A stretch of 37,699 nucleotides of DNA from Micromonospora foliorum (GTDB lineage: Bacteria > Actinomycetota > Actinomycetes > Mycobacteriales > Micromonosporaceae), in the NCBI RefSeq assembly GCF_022229015.1, contig NZ_JAKKFF010000532.1:1-37699 (forward strand). The letters are read 5' to 3'. Shown here piece after piece: positions 29,726-37,699 of this stretch. The notes beneath the pieces are model-generated. The model had not been told where the DNA came from, made no database searches, and was given only the letters and a program-made list of their open reading frames with translations. Within the stretch, counting starts at the first letter, position 1. The number at the start of each line of letters is the position of its first letter. Made by a program: the position numbers and the translations under genes.

Positions 29726-30256
29726 ATGAAATTGCGACAATTTGCGTTTATCGCCACGCTGATGACGGCTGCCTCGATCGCTGGCAGCGGCGTACCGCCA
29801 ACCGGGCCGATCCCGGAGGGCCGGCCCGCCGGCAGCGTGGAGATCATCGACTTGAACGGCCTGCGGAACATCGAGTTCGGTGCCACCGAGGACGAGCTGA
29901 CCCGGCGCGGCATCCTGCGTACCAGCCTGGATGCCTGCGGGCCGGTGCTCGCCGGCCATGACACGGTCAGCCCGGTCTTCGTGGAGGACAAACTCGTGCT
30001 GCTCTGGGTCGGCGACCCGATGCGGACACCGGAGGGCATAACGGCCGGCTCGCCCGTTGACCAGGTCTGGGACCGCTATCCGGAGGTCAGTCGGCTCCGC
30101 GCTCCACAGGGGACGCACCGCCTCGACGGGTTACTCGCCCGCAGCGGCGACCGCGCGTACCTGTTCCTGCACGACGGGCGCACGGTCCGAAAAACCATCG
30201 CCGGGTACGCGGACTGGGCCCGCCGCCTCTTCGACGAGGGTGCGGGCCCGTGCTGA
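29726..30256 (+). CDS. Secreted protein of unknown function
   Basis: A 176-residue protein with a signal-peptide-like N-terminus (MKLRQFAFIATLMTAASIAG). The mature part has IDLNGLRNIEFGATEDELTRRG, which looks like a repeated-fold regulatory element seen in actinobacterial secreted proteins, two cysteines (in LDACGP and at the last residue) that could pair, and YLFLHDGRTVRKTIAGYADWA at the end (key residues YLFLHDG). The enzyme class is not apparent. It ends at a hairpin shared with the convergent esterase gene. Confidence 0.75.
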   Translation: MKLRQFAFIATLMTAASIAGSGVPPTGPIPEGRPAGSVEIIDLNGLRNIEFGATEDELTRRGILRTSLDACGPVLAGHDTVSPVFVEDKLVLLWVGDPMRTPEGITAGSPVDQVWDRYPEVSRLRAPQGTHRLDGLLARSGDRAYLFLHDGRTVRKTIAGYADWARRLFDEGAGPC

Positions 30257-30266
30257 CCGGCGCGGA

Positions 30267-30321
30267 CTGACCTGTCGAGTCGGCTCGATCCACGGTGGAT
30301 CGAGCCGATCGACAGGTCAGT
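30267..30321. terminator. Bidirectional terminator hairpin
   Basis: A stem of about 26 bp with one bulge (CTGACCTGTCGAGTCGGCTC arm at 30267 onward) lies between the convergent genes ending at 30256 and 30328. Confidence 0.85.
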
Positions 30322-30327
30322 CGTCGT

Positions 30328-31923
30328 TCAGCGGAGCGACCGCCAGAAGTCGTACGCGTGGACCGCCGCGAAGTCCGTCGAGCCCGAACCGCCGCCACCG
30401 GCGAACACCCGCACGTACGGAGCGTCCGGGCGCAGTCGAGGCCAACTCGCCCGACCCGTCCGGGCGAAGTCGCTCCAGGCGCGGATCATCTCGTCGGAGA
30501 GGCGCCGCTGGGTCGGCGTGAGCGCCTCGGCGTAGTCGACCGTGAACAGGTACGGCAGCTCGGCGCAGTGGTACGCGCCGGTGGCGAACGTCGGTTCGGG
30601 TCCCTCAGTGAAGAACGGCGCATCCTCGTCGGCGAACTCGTACCCGAAGGTCGGCACCCGCCGCGCGAATGCCAGCGCGGCGGAGTAGACCGGCTCGGCG
30701 TAGTCGTGATCGGTCAGCACGGCACCCAACGTCGCGCTGGCGGGCTGTGCGGGGTCACGCGGATAGCGGGCCAGCACCTCCTCCGCGTGGTCACCGAACA
30801 TGCCGCGTACCTGGTCGCGGTACTGCGCATCGGTGAGCGGGCAAGGCTCCGGCGAGGGCGCCGGGCAGTTGAGCCCGACCCGTTCCATCCCCCACACCAC
30901 GAGCCGGGACTCGTCCCGGTTCATCCCGGTCAACACCGGCACCCGATGCAACCGCCCGTTGGTCAGCGCTTCGGCGGGGTCCACCGGCAGCGTATGGCCG
31001 TCGATGACCGGGCCGAGGTCGACACCCGCGCCGGGATAGCCGACCGTCTCGACCAGCCGGGCGGGGGTCTGTCCGCGCAGGCAGGCGGCGACCACAGCCG
31101 GGTCGGTGCAGCCGATCCTCCGAGCGAACTCCTCAGCCGCCCCGGTCGCCTCGGCCCGGGTCTGGACGGGGTTGGCGCACGAATTGCTCTGCATGATCGC
31201 GCGGTGGAACAGACCGGCGGTGGCGGGCGCGGCGAGCTGCGCGCAGACGCTTGTCGCCCCGGCGGACTGGCCGAACAGGGTGACGTTGCCCGGGTCGCCG
31301 CCGAAGGCCGCGGCGTTGCGTCGTACCCAGCGCAGCGCTGCCTGCTGATCCTGCAGGCCGAAGTTGCCGGTGCTTCCGTTCCGACCGGCCAGCGCCGGAT
31401 GCGCCAGGAAGCCGAGCGCGCCGAGCCGGTAGTTCACCGTGACGACGATGACGTCACCACCGGCCGCCAGCCGCTGCCCCCCGTACCCGTCGCCGCTGCC
31501 GAACCGGAAGTCCCCGCCGTGCAACCAGACCATCACCGGTCGAGGCGTTCGTGCGGAGGAGCGCGGGGTGGTGACATTCAGGTAGAGGCAGTCCTCAGCC
31601 TCTGAGGGTGCGTCCATCGGCAGCCCTCGCAGTTGCGCGCAGTCGGCACCGGGTCGGGTCGCGTCGCGTACCCCGGTCCACGTCGGACCGGGCTGTGGCG
31701 GCGCCCAGCGCAGCGCGCCCAGCGGCGGGCTCGCGTACGGAATGCCCTGGAACGAGCGGTGGTCCGCCGCAACGGTCCCGCGGACCGCGCCCTGGTCGGT
31801 CCGGACCACGGCCGCGCTCCGGCGGTCGTCGTCGGCCGCGGCCGGACCGACGGCCATCACCGGGCCCACGAGGACGAGAGCGCCCAACGTGACGGCCCAT
31901 CGGGGGTACGAAACTTTTCCCAT
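30328..31923 (-). CDS. Secreted type B carboxylesterase/lipase
   Basis: A 531-residue serine hydrolase of the alpha/beta fold. ATG 31923 opens a signal peptide (VTLGALVLVGPVMAVGPAAA). The family features are FQGIPYASPPLGALRW, EDCLYLNV (112-116 region), oxyanion HGG at 135-137, nucleophile S220 in FGQSAG, acid E338 in NRDES and H452 in YHCAELPYLF. It should hydrolyse carboxylic esters outside the cell; the substrate is unknown. GGGGAG lies 3 nt before the ATG, a short spacing. It is divergent from a GntR-TetR regulator, which likely controls it. Confidence 0.93.
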   Translation of the reverse strand: MGKVSYPRWAVTLGALVLVGPVMAVGPAAADDDRRSAAVVRTDQGAVRGTVAADHRSFQGIPYASPPLGALRWAPPQPGPTWTGVRDATRPGADCAQLRGLPMDAPSEAEDCLYLNVTTPRSSARTPRPVMVWLHGGDFRFGSGDGYGGQRLAAGGDVIVVTVNYRLGALGFLAHPALAGRNGSTGNFGLQDQQAALRWVRRNAAAFGGDPGNVTLFGQSAGATSVCAQLAAPATAGLFHRAIMQSNSCANPVQTRAEATGAAEEFARRIGCTDPAVVAACLRGQTPARLVETVGYPGAGVDLGPVIDGHTLPVDPAEALTNGRLHRVPVLTGMNRDESRLVVWGMERVGLNCPAPSPEPCPLTDAQYRDQVRGMFGDHAEEVLARYPRDPAQPASATLGAVLTDHDYAEPVYSAALAFARRVPTFGYEFADEDAPFFTEGPEPTFATGAYHCAELPYLFTVDYAEALTPTQRRLSDEMIRAWSDFARTGRASWPRLRPDAPYVRVFAGGGGSGSTDFAAVHAYDFWRSLR

Positions 31924-32007
31924 GCTCTCCCCATTTCGTCGACGCCGGTACGGCGTACGCACCGGGCTGCACTGAGCATGTCGAGCTGGCAACCACCCGG
32001 CCAGGGA

Positions 32008-32073
32008 GCTCTAGTACGCCGGGGCAGGACGGGCGCGACCATCGACGGGGCACCTGCCGGTGCTCTAGTGCGC
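32008..32073. promoter_or_regulatory. Direct repeats GCTCTAGTRCGC, putative operators
   Basis: GCTCTAGTACGC (32008-32019) and GCTCTAGTGCGC (32062-32073) are 54 bp apart in the divergent gap between the esterase and its regulator. The second extends into the near-palindrome TAGTGCGCTA. The repeats would suit autoregulation plus esterase control by the GntR-TetR protein. Confidence 0.5.
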
Positions 32074-32106
32074 TACGGTCGCCGGGAAGCCTGACGGGAG
32101 GCGATC

Positions 32107-33042
32107 GTGGCAGAGATCGACGAGAGCACTCCCCCTTATCTGCGCATCGTCGGGGAGTTGCGACGGCGCATTCTGGCCGGCGAGCTGGGCCCCGGCGACC
32201 GGGTCCCGTCCACGCGGCAGATCGTCCGGGAGTGGGGCGTCGCCATGGCGACCGCCAGCCGCGCCCTCACCGCGCTGCGGCAGGAGAGCCTGGTGCGGGC
32301 GGTGCCGGGTGTGGGCATGGTGGTGACCGGCGCAGAGCCGACCGCGCCGAGTCGGGGCGCACCGGCCGGCGGTCGGCGGCTGCCGGCCCAGGGGCTGACC
32401 CGCGACCAGGTGGTGCGGACCGCCATGACGATGGCCGACGCCGAGGGGTTACCGGCGCTGAGCATGCGGCGCATCGCGACGGAGCTGGACGTCCCCACCA
32501 TGTCGCTGTACCGGCAGGTTCGGGGCAAGGAGCAGCTTCTCGTGCTGATGGCGGACGCGGCCTTCGCCGCGCATCGGCTGCCGCGCACGTTCCCGCCCGG
32601 ATGGCGATCCCAACTGGAGTTGCTCAGCCGACTTCAGTGGTCGATCTACCGGCGGCATCCCTGGCTGGCCCAGGTCATCTCGCTGACCCGCCCCCTGATG
32701 GCACCGCACGCCGTCGCGCACACCGAGTGGGCGCTGCGCGCCCTCGCGCGACACGGCCTGGACCAGCACACCCAGCTTCACCTGGTGGCGGCACTGGCCA
32801 ACCATGTCCGGGGCACCGCCATCAACCTGGAACGGGAGGCCGAGGCGGAACAGGACACCGGCCTGACCGACGACGAGTGGATGCAGGCCCAGGCCGACGT
32901 GTTCGGTGGGTTGCTCGCGGCGGGCGAGTTTCCGCATCTGGCCCGACTCAGTCGGACAGCGGTCGACCTCAACGTCGAGAGCCTCTTCGAATTCGGCCTG
33001 CAACGACTGCTCGACGGGGTGGCGGCGCTGCTCGAACGGTGA
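32107..33042 (+). CDS. GntR-TetR double-HTH transcriptional regulator
   Basis: A 311-residue protein with GTG start 32107 and GGGAGG upstream. Residues of about 8-75 are a GntR-type winged HTH (LRRRILAGELGPGDRVPSTR, then MATASRALTALR). After a linker, residues of about 95-145 are a TetR HTH (TMADAEGLPALSMRRIATEL, then MSLYRQVRGKEQLL), followed by a TetR_C-type ligand and dimer domain. I recall this fusion in actinobacteria, usually as an autoregulator divergent from an enzyme or efflux gene. Here the esterase is the likely target. Confidence 0.92.
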   Translation: MAEIDESTPPYLRIVGELRRRILAGELGPGDRVPSTRQIVREWGVAMATASRALTALRQESLVRAVPGVGMVVTGAEPTAPSRGAPAGGRRLPAQGLTRDQVVRTAMTMADAEGLPALSMRRIATELDVPTMSLYRQVRGKEQLLVLMADAAFAAHRLPRTFPPGWRSQLELLSRLQWSIYRRHPWLAQVISLTRPLMAPHAVAHTEWALRALARHGLDQHTQLHLVAALANHVRGTAINLEREAEAEQDTGLTDDEWMQAQADVFGGLLAAGEFPHLARLSRTAVDLNVESLFEFGLQRLLDGVAALLER

Positions 33043-33046
33043 CCGC

Positions 33047-33731
<685 letters not shown>

Positions 33732-33736
33732 CGCGA

Positions 33737-33774
33737 AAACGCCCGGTCGATCCTCACGGATCGACCGGGCGTTT
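33737..33774 (+). terminator. Strong intrinsic terminator
   Basis: A perfect 17-bp stem (33737-33753 against 33758-33774) with a TCAC loop, ending GTTTCTG. It follows the SDR remnant stop by 6 bp and can also serve the minus-strand tRNA. Confidence 0.9.
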
Positions 33775-33787
33775 CTGCATCTCAGAG

Positions 33788-33874
33788 CGGTGGCGGAGGG
33801 ATTTGAACCCTCGGAGGGCGTTAACCCTCACACGCTTTCGAGGCGTGCTCCTTAGGCCGCTCGGACACGCCACC
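33788..33874 (-). tRNA. tRNA-Ser, anticodon CGA
   Basis: On the minus strand, acceptor GGTGGCG (33874-33868) pairs with CGCCACC (33795-33789). The anticodon loop CTCGAAA gives CGA, serine. A long variable arm and GTTCAAATC T-loop are present. No CCA is encoded. It is the second serine tRNA in the window and shows no integration scar. Confidence 0.96.
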
Positions 33875-33949
33875 GCCGACGAGGGTACAGGACCGTCGGT
33901 TCCGACGCCGAACCGGTATCGCCCGGGCCGGCCTGGCAGGATCTTTGCC

Positions 33950-34657
33950 ATGAGTACGCACATCGGCGCGAAGCCGGGCGAGATCGCCGAGCGGGTCCTG
34001 ATGCCGGGTGACCCCCTGCGGGCCAAGTGGATCGCGGAGACCTACCTCGAGGGCGCCACCTGCTACTCGACGGTTCGGGGCATGCTGGGCTTCACCGGCC
34101 GCTGGAACGGCGTCGAGGTTTCCGTCCAGGGCTCCGGCATGGGCATGCCGTCGGCCTCCATCTACGCCCATGAGTTGATCAACGAGTACGGCGTGAAGAC
34201 GCTGATCCGGGTCGGCTCCTGTGGTGCCCTCAGCACCGACCTGCAACTGCGGGACGTGGTGGCGGCGATCGGTTCGTCCACCGACTCGAACATGAACCGG
34301 ATGCGCTTCGACGGGCTGATCGACTACGCCCCGGTGGCCGACTTCGGGCTGCTGCGTACGTCGGTCGAGGTGGCCGAGCGGCGCGGCATCACCATGCACG
34401 TCGGGCCGATCCTAGCGGCGGACGCCTTCTACACCGACCGGCCGGACCTCTACGACACCCTCGCCGACTACGGCGTGCTGGCGGTGGAGATGGAGTCGGC
34501 GGCGCTGTACACGATCGCCGCCCGGTTCAAGGCCCGCGCGCTGACCGTGTTGACCGTCAGCGACCACATCAAGACCGGCGAGAAGACCACCTCGGAGGAG
34601 CGCGAGCAGACCTTCAGCCAGATGGTCGAGATCGCCCTCGACACGATCATCGCCTGA
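33950..34657 (+). CDS. deoD: Purine nucleoside phosphorylase, DeoD type
   Basis: A 235-residue cytosolic enzyme that cleaves purine (deoxy)nucleosides with phosphate to the free base and (deoxy)ribose-1-phosphate, in purine salvage. Hallmarks of the hexameric PNP-I family are H5, the phosphate-binding G20 with R24, R43 and R87, GMGMPS at 64-68, EMES at 180-183 (ribose contact) and catalytic D205 in VSDH. The length matches bacterial DeoD. ATG 33950 follows AGGAT. It is single and followed by a terminator. Confidence 0.96.
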   Translation: MSTHIGAKPGEIAERVLMPGDPLRAKWIAETYLEGATCYSTVRGMLGFTGRWNGVEVSVQGSGMGMPSASIYAHELINEYGVKTLIRVGSCGALSTDLQLRDVVAAIGSSTDSNMNRMRFDGLIDYAPVADFGLLRTSVEVAERRGITMHVGPILAADAFYTDRPDLYDTLADYGVLAVEMESAALYTIAARFKARALTVLTVSDHIKTGEKTTSEEREQTFSQMVEIALDTIIA

Positions 34658-34686
34658 GCCGTCTGACCGGGCAAGCAACACCGCGG

Positions 34687-34736
34687 AGAGCGTGATGACT
34701 GTGGGGCATCAAGATGCCGCACAGTCATCACGCTCT
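34687..34736. terminator. Terminator between deoD and the efflux operon
   Basis: A 17-bp stem (34687-34703 against 34720-34736) with an inner hairpin, followed by TTTCG. It serves convergent genes ending at 34657 and 34794. Confidence 0.85.
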
Positions 34737-34740
34737 TTCG

Positions 34741-34778
34741 CGTCCGACCCGTCCGACCCGCCCGACCCGTCCGACCCG
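34741..34778. repeat. Four tandem 9-bp repeats CGTCCGACC
   Basis: Copies at 34741, 34750, 34759 (one change) and 34768 in the short gap before the permease stop. They are probably a simple slippage repeat. Confidence 0.7.
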
Positions 34779-34793
34779 CAAAGGCCGCGGAAG

Positions 34794-35992
34794 TCAGACG
34801 GCTGCCAGCGCCTCCGTCGGCGCGAGGCGGGCGGCGCGCACGGCCGGGTAGAGGCCGGCGAAGCCGCCGATGACAAGGGTCGCGCCCACCCCGCCGAGCA
34901 TCGCCCAGGCCGGCACCACGGTCGGCCAGTGCTGCGACAGCGCGTAGCCCGAGGTGACCAGGATGCCCAGCACCACCCCACCGATCCCGCCGAGCGCGGA
35001 GAGCAGCAGCGACTCGGCGAGGAACTGGGTCCGGACCTGACCGCGGGTGGCACCCAGTGACCGGCGTAGGCCGATCTCGGCCCGGCGTTCCAGCACCGAG
35101 ATCACCATGGTGTTCGCCACGCCGACCCCACCGACCAGCAGGGCGACCGCGCCCAGGCCCAGCAGCAGGCCGGTGAACGCGTCGTCGGTCGCCTCGGCGG
35201 CGGCCAGCGCGTCCGAGGGCCGGGACACCTCGACCTCGTTCGGCGCCTCCGGGTTGGTGGTCGCGCCGAGCACCGACCGGACCGCCTCGACCTGCGACTC
35301 CTGCGCGCGGGTGTAGACGGTGGTCGGGTGGCCGTCGAAGCCCAGGTATTCGGTCGCCGCCGGCCAGCCGATCAACGCCGAGGTGTCCAGTTCCGGGGCG
35401 AGCGGTGCGGCGGCGAGGGTGCCGACCACGGTGAACGGCCGCCCACCCAGCCACACCTGCACCCGCGGGTCCGCCCTGGTGATCCCGAGCCGCTGCGCCG
35501 CGGTGGCGCCGAGCACGACCGCCGGGTAGCGGGCGGTCGCCTCGTTGAGCCAGGTGCCGGTGGTCACCTCGGCCCCGACCGTGCCGAGCAGGTCCAGCCG
35601 AGCCGCCCGGGTGGCGATGCCACCGGTCTCCGCCGCCGGAATCCGGTCCGAGCGGTACACCTTGGCGTCGGCGACCTGCCCGGTCGCGGACACCTCGGTC
35701 ACCGGGCCGATCCGCCCGATCATCGCGATCGACTCCTCGGGCAGCTGCGCGTCCGCGCCGAACAGGGTGCTGCCCGGCTCGACGGTGAGCAGGTTGGTGC
35801 CGAGCGCGTCGAGCGCCCGGTCCAGCTCGGCCCGGGACGACGAGGAGATGCCGACCACCGCGACCATCGCGGCGATGCCGATCGCGATGCCCAACGCGGA
35901 GAGGAACGCCCGCAGCGGACGAGTCCGCAACCCCACCCCACCGACGCGCAGGACGTCCGCCGGCCCCAGGCGGGCCGGGGTCAGCGTCGCCA

Positions 35993-35993
<1 letters not shown>
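34794..35993 (-). CDS. MacB-like ABC transporter permease
   Basis: A 399-residue FtsX/MacB-fold permease. The first transmembrane helix (about 31-50, LSALGIAIGIAAMVAVVGIS) follows a basic N-terminus. A large extracytoplasmic MacB_PCD domain (about 51-270) and three C-terminal helices (about 275-300, 330-355, 365-385) complete it. LRRSLGATRGQVRTQFLAES is the family signature in the FtsX domain. It works with the ATPase encoded just upstream, whose stop shares TGATG with this start, to export a peptide, lipid or antibiotic-like substrate, not identifiable here. Confidence 0.94.
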
Positions 35994-36684
<691 letters not shown>

Positions 36685-36688
<4 letters not shown>

Positions 36689-37699
36689 GTCGGCACCACC
36701 ACCGTCGTGCCCTCGGTGAGGCCCGTACCGCTGACCTCCACCCGGCCGTCGGCGAACAACCCGGTGGTCACCGCGATGACCCGGCTCGCGTCGCCCTCGG
36801 CGACCTGGACGCCGTAGCCGCCCTCGGCCAACGCCAACAGCGCCGCCACCGGCACGGTGAGCACGTCGCGGCGCTCCGAGACGGTGAACGTGACGTCCGC
36901 GCTGGCCTGGTCGAAGCCGGTGAGGGCCTTCGGGTCGGTCACCGCGACCGTCACCTCGATCTTCGTCTCGGCGTCGCCGGCCTGCCCGTTGGCGCCGGCC
37001 GCGCCGGCCTGGACGACCGTCTCGACCGTGCTGATCGTGCCCGCCACCGCCCGGCCGTCCGGCAGTCGCACGCTGACCTTCGCGTCGCGCTTGGCCAACC
37101 GCTGGTCGTCCACGTCCAACTCGACGGTGACGACCCGGCTGGTGCCGGTGTATGTCAGCACCGCCTGGCCGGGCTGGGTGAGACCGCCGACGTCGGCCTG
37201 GTGGCTCTCCACCCGGACCTCCCGGTCGGCGTACACGACCCGCCCCGGCTCGACCCGACCGGTCTCGGTCAGGCCCAGGTCCTCCTGCCAGTCCCGGACG
37301 GCGTCAGCGGTGGCGCCGGTGTACTCGTCGTCGACAGTGAAGCCGGTGTAGCCCAGCGCTTCGAGGTTCCGCTCGAACTGCGCGACGTCGGGCCCCTCCA
37401 CCCCGGGGGCGAGGGTCCGGTACGCGGGCAGCCCGCCGTAGAGCAGCACCACCTCCTCGTTGTCGACCAGGTAGAGCGCCTTGCCCCGCCGTACCGTCGA
37501 CCCGGTGGCCGCCAGCGCGGTGACGGTGCCGCTGAGCTTCGCCGTGGCGGTACGCGTCGTGCCGTACCCCAGCTCACCGTCCGCGGTCTCCGAGTCGGCG
37601 AGGGTCTGCCGGGTGACCGTGGCGGTGGCGGGTGGCGCGCCGCCGGCCTGGGCGCGGCCCCCGTCGGCACCGCCGCCGAAGCCCACCGCGGCGACCACG
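36685..37699 (-). CDS. MacA/HlyD-like efflux adaptor with peptidoglycan-binding domain, 5' end cut
   Basis: At least 338 residues, N-terminus beyond the window. The order is a beta-barrel/lipoyl-like region ([20 protein letters not shown]), an inserted PG_binding_1 domain ([19 protein letters not shown], then [14 protein letters not shown]), then the second lipoyl half, a beta-barrel and a membrane-proximal domain ([14 protein letters not shown]). I recall this layout with an inserted peptidoglycan-binding domain in actinobacterial MacA-like adaptors, where it would sit outside the membrane and link the permease to the wall. A likely signal anchor lies in the missing part. Confidence 0.92.

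Noticed and set aside
34741..34778. A TraB-type transfer recognition site in the 9-bp tandem repeats
   Set aside because: It lies outside the element, next to an efflux operon, and looks like simple slippage.

Overview
The window is high-GC actinobacterial DNA with many GTG starts and AGGAGG-type ribosome binding sites. The gene content and the order dnaX, SRP RNA, tRNA-Ser suggest a Micromonospora-like member of the Micromonosporaceae. The genus is inferred from style, not from a database match.

Region 1 (1-2153) is core chromosome on the left: the 5' two-thirds or more of dnaX (minus strand), the small SRP RNA gene (minus) and a tRNA-Ser(GGA) gene (plus).

Region 2 (about 2154-21373) is an integrated actinomycete integrative and conjugative element (AICE) inserted in that tRNA gene. 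Its ends are a perfect 61-bp direct repeat (2100-2160 and 21374-21434) covering the 3' part of the tRNA. From the left it carries: a small membrane protein plus HTH protein behind two twin palindromes; a convergent tyrosine integrase with excisionase; a 215-bp cluster of ten ATCTCCGC repeats (putative origin); a Prim-Pol and helicase-type ATPase pair with small accessory genes; a second repeat region rich in CTAG palindromes; a TraB/FtsK-like DNA translocase; a string of small spread-like transfer genes; a divergent regulatory region with a 22-bp palindrome; an XRE regulator; an HTH protein with a Nudix-like C-terminal part; and a coupled NAD-dependent epimerase. The right end holds cargo: a fusion of an McrB-N-like domain to a PD-(D/E)XK-like nuclease, a polytopic membrane NACHT NTPase, and a membrane-anchored coiled-coil protein. 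Part of this stretch has visibly lower GC. I read it as a candidate defence module, which is an inference.

Region 3 (21499-24333, minus) is a translationally coupled type VII secretion-style locus: YbaB/EbfC-like protein, EspC-like protein, WXG-containing membrane protein, a polymorphic toxin with a PD-(D/E)XK-like C-terminus, and a pentapeptide-repeat protein in the position of an immunity gene.

Region 4 (24461-33042) holds a SAM methyltransferase, a small zinc-ribbon-like gene with an expanded repeat at its 3' end, an XRE/DUF5753 plus DUF397 pair, repeat-rich intergenic DNA, a secreted FG-GAP propeller protein, two proteins I cannot name, a secreted type B carboxylesterase and a divergent GntR-TetR double-HTH regulator.

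Region 5 (33047-37699) has a deletion scar joining a 5'-truncated TetR gene to a 5'-truncated SDR gene, a tRNA-Ser(CGA) on the minus strand, deoD, and a MacAB-like efflux operon (permease, ATPase, adaptor; the adaptor runs off the window).
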